This document shows positions 31,701 through 42,429 of a DNA stretch of 64,000 nucleotides, piece by piece. The DNA lies in contig NC_091220.1 in the NCBI RefSeq assembly GCF_040958095.1, forward strand, positions 20,380,167 to 20,444,166, read 5' to 3'. The position numbers were made by a program, and so were the translations under genes. Under the pieces are notes generated by a model that saw only the letters and a program-made list of their open reading frames with translations, ran no database searches and was not told where the DNA came from. The DNA comes from Procambarus clarkii (taxonomy: Eukaryota > Arthropoda > Malacostraca > Decapoda > Cambaridae). Position 1 is the stretch's first letter; the number at the start of each line of letters is the position of its first letter.

Positions 31701-34700
31701 CATAAACAAAGGCTGAGCTAGACAATAAAGAGCCAAATGGGAAAGGCTTCCACTGCAAGAGCTTTGTTTTCAGGAAATGGAGCCATGTAAGTGGGAAGCT
31801 GCAGGTTCTACACTGACGTGAGAAGGTCCACCGCAGGGTGACCAAACATCTCACCGAGTCAACAGGACGTGGTGCCATTGATGGTTCAATTTATAAAAAC
31901 AGAACAGAAATGAGATAAAACCATCCATGAGAACACTGAACACACCCTGCACATGAACTACGCAGAGAGTCAGAAGCTGAGCTACTCGTCCAGTTCCAAA
32001 AGAGAAAAAACCAAAGTGATCCCCTGCTGTTCAATGAATTACCGAGGAGCAGTCGGAATGGAACCAGGAAGACAAATCTTCTGAAGGTCCTGCCACACTG
32101 TTGCAGACTTGTGCAGCGTGCTGTGTGCCCATTGCTCAAGGCCTGAGCAATGACTCGTGGAGGCTTGATGAGCACTGGTCACAAAAGCCCCATCCAGAAC
32201 CTAGGTGTCTGTGAACACACTGAGTGACAGGGAAGGATGGCACTATGGAACTAAACCCCCAAAAGCCCAAAGAAGCAGCAGGTGATACAAAGTCAAATAA
32301 GGACAAACAGGGGCGGAACCAGATGGTCCCGGCAATAGTTAAATGGGCAGAACCAGAGGAACCAGTACAATGCCCCAAAACAAAGTGTACCAAGGAAGAA
32401 TACCATGCAGGCAAAGTTCAGGCTCCTGCACAAGTGCTTGACCAACAACCTTTGGCTTCCTTTCCCCTTCAAAACATTGTGATTATGCTTATAGCCTGGC
32501 AAGATGCCGAGCTGGTTTTGGCATCCAGCCAGTCTGCGTGTTTGCAAGTTGATGTCCTGGTCATTTCTGTCTCGTCAGGTTTCGGTTTCTGGTGAATTGA
32601 TGAAGATCCCATTTGGTTTCACTGTGGGTTTGAACCTAGTTGAGCCTAGTCTGGATTTTTTCAAATGGCTTCCCTTTTCCTTCTACCTGCATGCCTGCTA
32701 TGCTTGACACTTGTCTCAGACTGGAAGCAAACAACATCTGGGTCATTTGTTGGCTTCCAGTTGCCAGTTTCCTCTTTCGTTTTTGGGGCAAAAAGCCATT
32801 CTCTCCCTCTGCACTCCCCCTCTTCCTAGATTCTTTGGCATCTAAAGGAAGACACCACTAAATCTATACTAACAGAACCAACACTTTTAGGATGGTAATA
32901 ATGTCTTGTAATGCAGGAGTAAACTAAAGGATAGAAATGGCATAATAGGCCAACACAGCCTGGTTATGACTGAGAAAGTTGACCTTGCCATGCTAATGTA
33001 AAGCACACAAATACACACTGCACCCCAAGCCAGAGAATGCTGCACCCTACTTGAGTAAAGACAGGACATTCAAGGAAAAGAACCCAACTCAACCCGGGCA
33101 AGGACCACCACAAGTGAAGAGAGCTTATAAGGAAGTGAACCCCAAATACCCCAAGGAAAGAGTACCCTGAAATGCATGGACATTATTAGGGAGCACAAAG
33201 GGAAGAAAACCGTGTGCACATGCAGCTCCAAGCACTAAAGTCCAGGCTCACACTACATTGAATAGTGTAAAGAAAAGCCAACAAAGTTAAGAAAACCATC
33301 ACTTAGCTGAAGCAGGAGACCAGAGACCAAGTGGAGAAAGGCGACCCGATACACACACACTACACACATCAGCATAGAACCGAGGACTGTGTCACTGGCT
33401 GACTGCACGCTACCTCTCCCCTGACTGTCCAAAAATGCCTGGGAGGTTAGGTAAATGAGTTGGTGCTTCTTTTGAAACTTTTCATTAATTTGTTGACATT
33501 GTTTTAGAGGTCTTCTGGTGTTCATGAGACTACGTTCTCTTCTTTAGTCATCTGTGGTTTGTTTTATCTCGCTGACTTTCTGGGATGCCTTCCCCAGAGG
33601 TGGCACAAAAAAAAAAGATAAATGCCACTTCTCCCTGTGCCTCTCCAACGGTAGCCAGGTTCTGGCTCTTGCTCCCCGGTAGGCCAGATAGAACTCCACG
33701 GCTGATGTGATCCAGTAGTTGATACACTATCAGTGATAGTAGCTTCAGGGAGCCACAAGAGCCCCCCCCCCCCGAAAAACCTAAATTATGTGTCTAGATA
33801 TGGGGGCTGACAGGTGTATCAAGATGATCAATAATACTGTCGTTACTGTTTTAACAGAAGCAGTCATTACTGCAAAGCATGCAGCATTTTGGGTGAGAAA
33901 TTAAACCTAACAAAGTAATTGAGATATGAAAAACATGCCATGATTTATAACTTACAAGGTGAACAGTAAATCTTGAATGATATAACAATTAGCAATATTA
34001 TTTATCATTAAACCAAAATTACAATAATGTCATAGTTAAATCAAACCTATTCATTGTTTATTATGGAGAAAAATAATTTTGAACGATATCAAATACATAC
34101 TGGCTTGCTTTAGAGGATATAATTTGCTGCAAATCGTATTCCACACAATAATGATGTCCACGTAGCCTCGTGAGGGTCTTCCTTGCATCATCCTCTCGGC
34201 CGCATGCTACTAGCCACACAGGTGAATTAGGAATGAAGAGAGTAGCCACAAAGTACACCACAACAGTAAAGGCTCCAAATATGGCTAAGCCTCGCCATTC
34301 CATAAATGTCCCTGAAATTCAAAATGTTATTTTTTTTCTGCACCATAAAGCAGGCTTGAGCTATACAACTTTATTTTTTATTTTTTTGTAGTAGTTACAT
34401 ATATATATATATAGCAGCTGTTGCTTTACCTTGTAAAATAAAGACATAATGTGATGGTGGACGAGTCGAAACATTTAGTATTGGTTTAAGTGCAGACAAT
34501 AGAGAGATAAGAAAAGAGAACAGACTGTACAGGTGTTCATGGTTATTTAGTCAGGTAAGCTCTGAAAATTGTTTGAAAATAAAATATGACATTTATTATG
34601 TATCAAATGTATTATCTAGCAGGTGTTTACAACAATAATAAAAGTGAAAAAAAAAGGTGGCACAAAAAATCAGTGAGAAACTAAAGAATTAAGAATGGGA

Positions 34701-36449
34701 ATTTATAAGAAACAGAAAGACATTGTGAAAGCTAAGAAAATATGGTAGAATAAGTAACTACTGTACATACCTGTAGTTACTAGGTTCAATGCAAGCCATT
34801 TCTGGCCCTAAATCTGGAAATATTTCAAATCATTTCATTATAATTGTCTATATAAAGTCATAAGAATTACCAGTCTTAGAGTAAAAGACACAACTGGTGG
34901 AGAGAGTTGTTCAAGTATGGTCGAGTGTTTCTTAATAAACACTACAGTTACTGTACATAGGATACACACAATATCTTACTGTAGAAAACCCAAAGACTAA
35001 AATATTACCAAGGAGAGCTATAGTAAAGATGCCCATGTTGACTCCCAGCTGTACCACACAACTCAGAGCACCACGCATAGATGAGTGAGCAATTTCACTA
35101 ATGTAAACTGGTGCTGCTGATGTTACAATTCCTAAAGACACTCCAGTCAGAAACCTGAGACAAGCAAAAATAAATTACAGTTATCATTTGAATAAATAAA
35201 TAAATCAGTTAACTAAAGTTAAAGAGAATACCAGATAATGTGAACAAGTCCTTTCCATGATAAATGCAGTCAGTGCACAGCTGCAGAGAAATCACTGTTG
35301 CTTTAACTGTTCCTGTTATTCATCTCCACAATTTTTAGCAACTATTAATAAAACTCAAAATAATTAATTTACACACACCTGCCACCATACATCATATACA
35401 CATCAGATGCAGCACTAATCATTATCCAACCAATCAAGCGTGGGAGAGCTGAGGCCAAAACAGCACGTCTCCTGCCCAAACTGATCACCCATGATGATAC
35501 GAGAGCCCCAATACAAGCACCAAGTAGGAGCAGCGAGCCCAGCCACGATGCTTCCTAGTGGATAAAGGCTAAAGTTACTACATGCCCAAAAGATGTTTTA
35601 TTTGTAGATTTACAGTACTGCAACATCAAGCATAAGTCTTAATTATATGAAATTTTGTAATTGTTAATTTAGGCATGTATTAAATTACCTGGCTAATTAG
35701 TGATTATACTTAACCTAGGACTTTTCCCACTATGATAACCATATTCCAAACAATATATATTCTTTGCCTACCTCTTCAGTAAGGAAGAGATCTGTAGATA
35801 ACTCTAGCTCTGTTTCGCCTCTCAATAGAACAGATAAATCATCATTTGAGTTGCTTGAATTCAAAAGGTAGCTGTTGTTATGAGTAACTGGTCCAGCATT
35901 GGAACTGAAATTGGAGCCGAGTGTGGTGCTGATGGTACTGACGTCTGACATTAAGGTGACGTCAGTTTGATTGTCGTAAGTATCTTCTTGGAGGAGGGTG
36001 GGTATGGCTGGGGAAGTGTATCCTTCTAGTACACCTCCGGAGAGAGTACTTAGTCCCATAACACATGCTGCTATTATCTGAAACAATTTCAGATATGTAA
36101 ACATCATCCAAGAATGTAAAAGCAGATGCTCTTCTCAGCTAAATTAATAGTGTCACATATAGTACAGTATAACAATTTATAAACATTAAGGTTGATAACA
36201 CACTTTATATATTTACACTTAATTTTTGGGGAAGGGGGGGGGGGTATAGTATTATAACTTCTAAACACATATACTAAGCAACTATCATATGCAATATAAA
36301 ACACATTAACAAACCTCAAACTTGCGAGTCACTGACTCTGCTCCTCCAACAGGATAAACACCAGGATAAAGTTCATCAATGTGTACTGCTCTCTCTGGGA
36401 CAACCACCACCACCTCCCCTTCATCCACACTATGCTCCTCTCTCATCAT
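25483..36449 (-). CDS. Facilitated sugar (trehalose-type) transporter, SLC2/Tret1-like, 9 exons, 580 aa
   Basis: This is a predicted plasma-membrane major-facilitator protein moving a sugar down its gradient. Trehalose is a guess from family resemblance. Exons (high to low): 36315-36449, 35772-36077, 35379-35554, 35009-35154, 34101-34311, 30933-31128, 29692-29827, 27088-27271, 25483-25735. All introns are GT/AG and all phases agree. In-frame TAA codons lie just before the start ATG. Landmarks: LGRRR (173-177), GRFLTG (205-210), PVYISEIA (221-228), IPNSPVWL (281-288, usually PESPRW), NRCSGYNA (354-361, usually QQLSGINA), DKLGRR (402-407), GVGPITWVLVGEMFP (455-469), VPETKGR (526-532). Extracellular loop 1 is long, with four N-glycosylation sequons. 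The family is secure; the substrate is not, given the altered TM7 motif. Confidence 0.93.
25736..27087. other. Transporter intron 8, no second gene seen
   Basis: AT-rich intron. No repeat or RNA gene could be named. Confidence 0.5.
27088..27271 (-). CDS. Transporter exon 8 (TM10-TM11)
   Basis: VYVSAYSFGVGPITWVLVGE then MFPQAAREKA is the conserved TM10 and inner-loop signature. TM11 follows. The donor GTAAGT is at 27082-27087. Confidence 0.93.
27901..28155 (-). pseudogene. piggyBac-like transposase C-terminal fragment
   Basis: The minus strand encodes RECVICKHTERRNTKQKSIC, then TWCN, ALCTLDYFVGYYS. The spacing CxxC, RR..T..iC..C, lC...yF..YyS is that of the cysteine-rich tail of piggyBac (PGBD) transposases. 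It lies in transporter intron 7. No catalytic core is present and no TTAA-flanked boundaries were identified. Confidence 0.55.
28203..28243. repeat. Perfect 16-bp stem hairpin
   Basis: GGGTGGCTGAATCTAA (28203-28218), 9-base loop, TTAGATTCAGCCACCC (28228-28243). Nearby AGATTCAG.CAT words repeat at 28270-28320. Confidence 0.85.
28438..28600. mobile_element. Possible Tigger/pogo-type MITE end
   Basis: Starts ACAGTGGTACCTCGGAATAC, like the CAGTGG.ACCTCG termini of Tigger-type elements and like the reverse complement of 37345-37373. The partner end was not found. Confidence 0.35.
28670..29060. repeat. Dispersed repeat, same family as 31222-33780
   Basis: Shares CAGCATT.AATGTAATGAAA and GGTGGCTCCCTGAACCTATC with the start of the 31222 element, and CTGTGAGGGGGCCA with 22390. 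Confidence 0.5.
29170..29490. repeat. Two diverged units of a roughly 170-bp repeat
   Basis: TTTTGGTATCAAATTGTTAA (29210) and TTTTGGTATCAAATTGTGCG (29378) head two similar segments that both end in a TTTT(A/G)TACAAATATTTT-like string. Confidence 0.5.
29692..29827 (-). CDS. Transporter exon 7 (TM8-TM9 loop)
   Basis: VFSTVGAAVFVDKLGRRKLL is the second GRR inner loop, followed by TM9. The donor is GTTTGT after KYGAG. Confidence 0.92.
29905..29987. repeat. 12-bp tandem repeat in transporter intron 6
   Basis: GAAAGGCGTTAT/GAAAGGCATTAT is repeated about seven times, 80 bp upstream (gene sense) of exon 7. Confidence 0.85.
30933..31128 (-). CDS. Transporter exon 6 (TM7-TM8)
   Basis: Starts YNAFSWLDI and includes FPLGVVALVTVV and NRCSGYNAI, where family members usually have QQLSG. 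It ends VTLMQ at donor GTACAG. A 3-kb repeat-bearing intron separates it from exon 5. Confidence 0.9.
31222..33780. repeat. Large unclassified repeat in transporter intron 5
   Basis: The left end has GGTAGCTCCCTGAACCTATC. The right end, reversed, has GTGGCTCCCTGAAGCTACTA, an inverted-terminal arrangement about 2.5 kb apart. The right end has a C13 run. Related ends occur at 22150 and 28670. Internal frames show no recognised transposase or polymerase, so the class is open. Confidence 0.4.
33790..34100. other. Intron sequence, nothing recognised
   Basis: AT-rich. No repeat or gene could be named. Confidence 0.4.
34101..34311 (-). CDS. Transporter exon 5 (TM6 and central loop)
   Basis: WRGLAIFGAFTVVVYFVATL is TM6, then IPNSPVWLV and the charged central loop (GREDDARKTLTRLRG). 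The acceptor is TTTCAG and the donor GTATGT. Confidence 0.93.
35009..35154 (-). CDS. Transporter exon 4 (TM4-TM5)
   Basis: Carries FLTGVSLG and PVYISEIA followed by SSMRGAL, a strong sugar-porter signature, then TM5. The donor is GTAATA and the exon ends one base into a Gly codon. Confidence 0.93.
35379..35554 (-). CDS. Transporter exon 3 (residues 148-205)
   Basis: Encodes TM2 (WLGSLLLLGACIGALVSSWV), the inner-loop LGRRR signature, TM3 and the first two bases of the Arg in GRFLTG. The donor is GTGTGT. Confidence 0.92.
35772..36077 (-). CDS. Transporter exon 2 (residues 46-147)
   Basis: Encodes TM1 (IIAACVMGLSTLSGGVLEGY, then TSPAIP) and a long Ser/Asn/Thr-rich outer loop with NQT, NFS, NNS and NSS sequons. 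The acceptor is TTTCAG and the donor GTAGGC, phase 0 at both ends. Confidence 0.9.
36315..36449 (-). CDS. Transporter exon 1 (start, residues 1-45)
   Basis: Tandem ATG ATG at 36444-36449 after in-frame TAA TAA. It encodes an acidic cytosolic N-terminus with a VVVVVPER run and ends KFE at donor GTTTGT. Confidence 0.85.
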
Positions 36450-37135
36450 AATGCCTTATTACTACAACAAAGCTGGAGACAAGTTAAAGCTGTGCTCAGT
36501 ACCATGCTCAGTCACCTCAGCTCATGGTATATGACAACTTCCAAAACTCAAAGAATATTCATTTCAGCACCAAAAACTTCTAAAGTTCATTGAACTTCAC
36601 TCAATATTTGTCAAAATAATCCTGCAATTACAATAGTATTATATGTAGTAATACATGACAAAAAATTCACTTCAGCAAACCATAAAGTACATTTCCAAAC
36701 AAGCATTATATTAGTCCATTATCACATCAGGCAGTAATGTTTTCTCTGGGGTACTCTCTCTCCTACGTTTTGCCTGAATACCACTAAGACCTGGTTGTGG
36801 TTCAGTGCTTGTTTGTCTCACTACAAATTTGTCAAGAGACATTTGTTTTTCCCCTTCGTTTTAACATTTGTCTGTAATGATGCATCAGTGTCATTGAATA
36901 GGTTAAGGCAATGACCTACTGCAGCTTGATTTGGGTGAGTCGTTTCAGCAAAGGTTTGCAATTCTTCCTATGCTGCACACATTTTCTAAATTGTTGAGGA
37001 AGAGACATTCTGTACTCTTGTTTCTGCTCTATGGTCATCCTTACATGGGTTTTCATATGTTGAGCCTTATCACTGACTTTCCTGGGACTCTTAGTGTGAT
37101 ATATAATAATTACTTTAATGTTCAAAATGCAAAAA
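36450..37135. other. Upstream of the transporter start, no promoter motif supported
   Basis: This would hold the 5' UTR and possibly the promoter. No convincing TATA/Inr arrangement or further exon could be defended. Confidence 0.35.
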
Positions 37136-37139
37136 ATCA

Positions 37140-37375
37140 CCACAAAAGAGGAATTTCTTATAGGCGCGATCGTCACTAAGCGGGCAGCTGTAGTAAACTG
37201 AGGCATGTCGGCCAAGTGACCAGGAACCATGTGCTCGGTCGACCCGAACGTGTACCAACAAATATCGGAAGTCGACGACACCATCGGATGTCGAGTCGCA
37301 TTTTTCTATGAAATTTACATTGTAACTCGAAATTATCGTAAGTAGGGGCAATTGTATGTCGAGGTGCCACTGTAC
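37140..37375 (-). mobile_element. Possible Tigger/pogo-type MITE
   Basis: Ends at 37345-37373 with TATGTCGAGGTGCCACTGTA, the reverse complement of a CAGTGGCACCTCGACATA terminus. The body has short CG-rich repeats (GTCGA words). Confidence 0.4.
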
Positions 37376-37379
37376 GTAA

Positions 37380-38150
37380 TATGTTGAGCTATGAATAGGC
37401 TTACTGCCTTGTAATTACCCAAGATATTTTGAGTACATACTGTAATGCTAATTCCTTCACATTAGAAATAAAGATGGCATAATTACAGCACATTATCAGG
37501 TGTTTCTTAAAGATTGGTGTATAACAGCACCAAAAGACAATGAAATACAATAATGAATGAATGTAAGACAACACACAATTGCCATTCAGCCTACATATAT
37601 TTTTCTTTTTAAATGAGCCTCATAATCACTCATTACATCCTGCAAAATGTTATGTAGATAACACTTAACATCATGGAGATAGGATACCTCAACTTATATA
37701 TGTAACATGTTTGAAGAGAACATTTTGAGTGTAAAGCTTCATAAAGGTTTATCTAAACACAATATATAATCACTTTCATTAAGTTAATTGTTAACATGTT
37801 ATATATTTTGGTGTTTAAAGTATTGAAATTTTGTTACCTTGCCAGAAGTGAATTTCTCAAATAGTATACAGGTACTGTACAAGAAAGAATTGGATGACTG
37901 ACAATTGCAGATTAAACCACATTGAGGATAAAAATACAAAATACATTCATCACAAATTTTCAAAATCTCAAAAAGCTAAGAATTTAAATATTTACAAAAA
38001 TTATAGAAGCTATATATATATAATTAATGAATGTCTTAACACTGTAAATATTACTAATTTTAATGAGAACTATCAAAGTATACATAATTTGTATACAATA
38101 ATTATCATGCATTTATGATTAAAATGTGTATTCATGTGCAAATACATTAC
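37380..38150. other. No recognisable feature
   Basis: Strongly AT-rich. No gene, RNA or repeat could be named. Confidence 0.45.
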
Positions 38151-38189
38151 AAACCCTTCACCTACACTAAGTACTGTGGATTTGTTAAC

Positions 38190-38450
38190 AACAGGCACTT
38201 GGGATGATGTACTACTTGGCTGGTCAGCAGAGTCTGTTATAGCCAAAAGGTTCGGGAATTGATTCCCACATCAGGACAGACATTTGAGCAACATCATCTT
38301 TCACCTGATATCTCTGTTCACTTAGTAGTTAATAGGTACCTGGGAGTTAGGCAACTGCTGTGGGTTCCATTGTTAGGAAAGTCAGGAATTGGCCAAGGGT
38401 GACAATGATATGACAATGAGGCTTACTGTTCCCAGATGAAGGAAATCCAT
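38190..38450 (+). mobile_element. SINE with conserved core (S5)
   Basis: The head has a weak box B (GGTTCGGGAATTGATTCCC). The core AGTTAATAGGTACCTGGGAG then TTAGGCAACTG matches the cores at 54360, 57780 and 59590. Confidence 0.55.
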
Positions 38451-38689
38451 GACTGCAATATTGTATAATAACTAACTGCAATATTGTATAATAACTATGG
38501 TACAAGACAACCAGTGTTATGGGCTGATCATGGAACTACATGATGCAGCATTCTGATGCAATGGCAAGGATTCAGGCATCTTTAAACAGGGAAGAATTTG
38601 GAAAACACTGAAAATGCATTGCAGGTACTATAATTATAAGTCTAAACACCTAACCTATGATACTTGTTATGTTTTATTTTTTATTTTAT

Positions 38690-38960
38690 TTATTTTATTT
38701 ATATATATACAAGAAGATACATTGGGTTTGTGAGAATACATTGGATAGTACAGTATTTACACTTTTGTAAAGCCACTAGTACGCGCAGCGTTTCGGGCAG
38801 GTCCTTAATCTAACAGATAATTTTAAGTAGGTAAATTCTAGCAGAATTGATAAATGATAATGATACATTGCAAGAGAAAAATGAGATGAGAGATCTTAGT
38901 AAGTATATTAAAGCACATTGTTATATTAAAGCTCTGATTGATTACATTGTATATATAAAG
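38690..38960 (-). mobile_element. LINE A 3' tail
   Basis: Near-identical to 6525-6780: GAAGATACATTGGGTTTGTG, GCCACTAGTACGCGCAGCG, AATTTTAAGTAGGTAAATTC. Confidence 0.8.
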
Positions 38961-38964
38961 TACA

Positions 38965-39470
38965 TTGTACAATGTAATTATGAAGGTAAAGCACTAGGCC
39001 AATATTTCTATATAGCAGATAGAGTACATTTGAAAAAAGCCAATACTGCCTATAAGGCCACGTTAATCTCGGCCTTCATTGAGTACATAATGACCAGATT
39101 CCATATTTTCCTCTCGAGTGTTGCTCCTCAACAGTTGGTTCATAATAATAAAATGTCTTGTAACAAAAGGTCCGATTTAAGATCCGATCTGATAGAAGAC
39201 AATGTTCACAAGAGCCGTCCAGCAGCACACTGGAGTCACGGGTGGTTCAAGTACGTTTATTGAGACAATAAAGTAGATCTCAAAGGGGTAGAGCAGTTTA
39301 GGCTATTTCCACCCACCCCACGGGTGGTGTCACCAGGGAACAGCAGTCATGGAGCGTCCTGCACCAGTACTAGTCCCGTCATGTGACCACTACTCTTGAG
39401 GCACCGTGTGTGACCTTACATCGCGTGACTGACACGACTGTTGTTACCCCGGCGACCACCCTATTGTTTA
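38965..39470. other. No gene; unclassified sequence before a minisatellite
   Basis: 39200-39330 looks like a dispersed repeat (AGCAGCACACTGGAGTCACG) but no second copy lies in the window. Confidence 0.35.
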
Positions 39471-39477
39471 CCTCGCC

Positions 39478-40325
39478 GCCCTTGTCCGCACCCTCCAGCT
39501 GGCCCTGGCTTCCACCTGTCATCCGCACCCTCCAGCTGGCCCTGGCTTCTACCTGTCATCCGCACCCTCCAGCTGGCCCTGGCTTCCACCTGTCATCCGC
39601 ACCCTCCAGCTGGCCCTGGCTTCCACCTGTCATCCGCACCCTCCAGCTGGCCCTGGTTTCCACCTGTCATCCGCACCCTCCAGCTGGCCCTGGCTTCCAC
39701 CTGTCATCCGCACCCTCCAGCTGGCCCTGGCTTCCACCTGTCATCCGCACCCTCCAGCTGGCCCTGGCTTCCACCTGTCATCCGCACCCTCCAGCTGGCC
39801 CTGGCTTCCACCTATCATCCGCTCCCTCCAGCTGGCCCTGGCTTCCACACCTCACCACCTGTCGTCCGCTCCCTCCAGCTGGCCCTGGCTTCCACACCTC
39901 ACCACCTGTTATCCGCTCCCTCCAGCTGGCCCTGGCTTCCACACCTCACCACCTGTTATCCGCTCCCTCCAGCTGGCCCTGGCTTCCACACCTCACCACC
40001 TGTCGTCCGCTCCCTCCAGCTGGCCCTGGCTTCCACACCTCATCACCTGTCGTCCGCTCCCTCCAGCTGGCCCTGGCTTCCACACCTCACCACCTGTCGT
40101 CCGCTCCCTCCAGTTGGCCCTGGCTTCCACACCTCACCACCTGTCGTCCGCTCCCTCCAGCTGGCCCTGGCTTCCACACCTCACCACCTGTCGTCCGCTC
40201 CCTCCAGCTGGCCCTGGCTTCCACACCTCACCACCTGTCGTCCGCTCCCTCCAGTTGGCCCTGGCTTCCACACCTCACCACCTGTCGTCCGCTCCCTCCA
40301 GCTGGCCCTGGCTTCCACACCTCAC
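39478..40325. repeat. Two-part minisatellite, 37-bp then 47-bp units
   Basis: 39490-39822 has 37-bp units (CCGCACCCTCCAGCTGGCCC, end CTGTCAT). 39823-40325 has 47-bp units that carry ten extra bases (ACCTCACCAC) and CCGCTCCC instead of CCGCACCC. The long open frames are compositional. Confidence 0.93.
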
Positions 40326-40705
40326 AAGACAGAACACGAAACAAAGGTTTAAATTAGATAAGTTTAGATTTCGGAAAGACCTGGGTAAATTCTGGTTCGG
40401 TAACAGGGTTGGTGATTTGTGGAACCAATTACCGCATGACGTGGTGGAGGTGGGCTCCCTTGATTGTTTTAAGCGTGGGTTGGACATGTATATAATTGGG
40501 ATTGGTTGGTTATAAATCGCAATCTTTGCTTGTTACAGCCCCGCTCCTGTGCCAAGTAAGTTCATTACGGGCTCACCATAGCCCGTGATACTTGGAACGT
40601 TTTGTTCCCAGTAGCTGAATCTTAAACAACAACAGGTTATAAATAGGAACTGCCTCGTATGAGCCAATAGTCTTTCTGCAGTTACCTTTATTCTTATGTT
40701 CTTAA
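40325..40705 (+). mobile_element. LINE D 3' tail, split by HP-1
   Basis: Begins AAGACAGAACACGAAACAAA directly at the minisatellite end. Encodes KFRFRKDLGKFWFGNRVGDL and GSLDCFKRGLDMY. After the HP-1 insertion it resumes with GAGCCAATAGTCTTTCTGCA and TTCTTATGTT. Confidence 0.8.
40518..40634 (+). mobile_element. HP-1 hairpin retroposon in LINE D, 10-bp TSD
   Basis: Flanked by GGTTATAAAT at 40508-40517 and 40635-40644. The LINE D copy at 1655-1670 shows the empty site. It has hairpins ACGGGCTCACCATAGCCCGT and TACTTGGAAC/GTTCCCAGTA, then CTGAATCT and (AAC)n. Confidence 0.85.
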
Positions 40706-41121
40706 TGTTAATGATAGCGTCAATGTTAACGAATACAACATCAATGTTAATGATAGCGTCGAAAGTAATGATAACAGCTCTTTTTTTTTATTATTATACT
40801 ATTTTCTACCACAGACGCAGCATCTACAATGCTAACCAGCACATATACATTTTCTTCTGTCCTCCATGGACAGGGTTAGAGAAGTGTTAAACATATAGTT
40901 CAAGGGTTTATTGAACACTCAACCACAGAAGGTGATTAGGTGCTTTTAAAATGCTAAGCTAACCTACATACGTAAATACATATACACACAGATTTACGTA
41001 TGCCCTACATAAAGTGTTTGATGTGTCCTTTACATAGTGTCATTAATGTACATTCACAAAGGTGAAATGTAATTCTGATCAGCTTCCATATATACTTTAT
41101 ACCCATACATATACATACACA

Positions 41122-41195
41122 TCCCGGGACCAAAGAGCCAAAGCTCAACCCCCGCAAGCACAATTAGGTGAGTACACACACATATACATACATAT
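41122..41195 (+). mobile_element. 3' end of the CR1-like LINE seen at 55625
   Basis: GGGACCAAAGAGCCAAAGCT and CCCCGCAAGCACAATTAGGT then GAGTACACAC match 56995-57060. Confidence 0.7.
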
Positions 41196-41344
41196 ATACA
41201 CACACACACATGCATTCACATACATTGGTCTCATTTACTCTGACAGGGTGAGATAGCTGGTAAAGAAACTAGTGTGCAATTAAGCACTTAATCACTGAAG
41301 GTGCTTTTACAAGCTCAGGTTATATAGTTACATCATATATATAC

Positions 41345-41900
41345 ATTGTATAATTGATATATTACATGGTCAATCTTGGATACAAGTCCAATATATCATC
41401 AAGTGTTCCAGTACTCATATAGTAATTACACAGTTCAGCATACCTTAGCCCAGGAGGGCGAAAGTCAGTCAGTATGGGACATTCTACAATATAATGTTCA
41501 AGAGAGTGCATGTTTTCTCTTTCACAAAGATAACAGCTTCTAAGGTCAGAGAACTTCCGTAATGATAACGGCAACAGTGGTAATGATAACAGAATGAACG
41601 CTAAGAGTGCACGCACCTGATGAGTCTTGCAGACATCAGTAGCCTCGCCACTCTTCGTCTCCACCTTCATCATCCTTATCATGTCTGATGTTACATTGCA
41701 CGTGTACTGAGCGGTGTACTAGTGCTTAACCACCACTTATCGTGAAGATGAATTATTATCCTGAGTGTGAACTGGGCGACACAGCTTGGGTTTCCTGGTA
41801 CCAAGTTTAACACTTTAGCACATTGACTTATCCTGTCATCAGCCTCAAGCACAGCCAAAGAATCCAGAGCGTGGAGCTCGTGTGCGCGTTTAGACACGAC
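41345..41900 (-). mobile_element. LINE C-like C-terminal fragment
   Basis: The minus strand encodes CYLCERENMHSLEHYIVEC, the same knuckle layout as CKLCQQNYSHTLRHYIMEC at 16709-16990, followed by DDILDLYPRLTM. 41691-41897 appears to hold the preceding segment (SLAVLEADDRISQCAKVLNL) in a shifted frame. Confidence 0.6.
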
Positions 41901-42429
41901 ACCGCACCTTTCTCACACTCACTGGTCTAAATTACAGGACAGCATGTGTGTGCTTATCATTACGTAAGTACACCTGCTAATACACCTGTGCTCAGCGCAG
42001 CAAATAGGTCAGGGTTCAATTCACACGGCAGGATAGAAGTCTGATGCCTCTTCTTGATAGTGGGTGCAGTTTGCATGAAGTGTTTGTTCTCCCGATGACT
42101 GCACCAGTACACATGTTGGGATACGCGTTTATGCTGAGGATGATAAGAGTTTCAAAAGTGCTTGTTGTGTTGTGCTGTAGGTGGAGGAGCGGCGACTAAA
42201 ACAGAGGTGTATGTTAGAGGGAGACTTGTCGCACCGTAGGGCGGTAAGCTGTGTTTACGGCGTCAGCTGATCCATGGTGTTGCCACAAGGCACTTGTTTC
42301 CTGTGTTTAGCTGTTGGTGGCGCCAGGTATAAATGTGGCACAATTTGTTGGTCGACTGGAGATATTTAGCCAGTGCTTTGACTTTGGTATTTTTCCTGTA
42401 ACGAGGGGTCACCGCCGCCTCCTATATAG

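Noticed and set aside
36181-36449. Alternative start of the transporter inside exon 2 (ATG at 36107)
   Set aside because: A phase-matched exon 1 with in-frame upstream stops and a good donor exists. The 36107 ATG lies upstream of the exon 2 acceptor, in the intron.
38847-39263. 138-codon plus-strand frame
   Set aside because: Its first third is the antisense of a LINE A 3' UTR.
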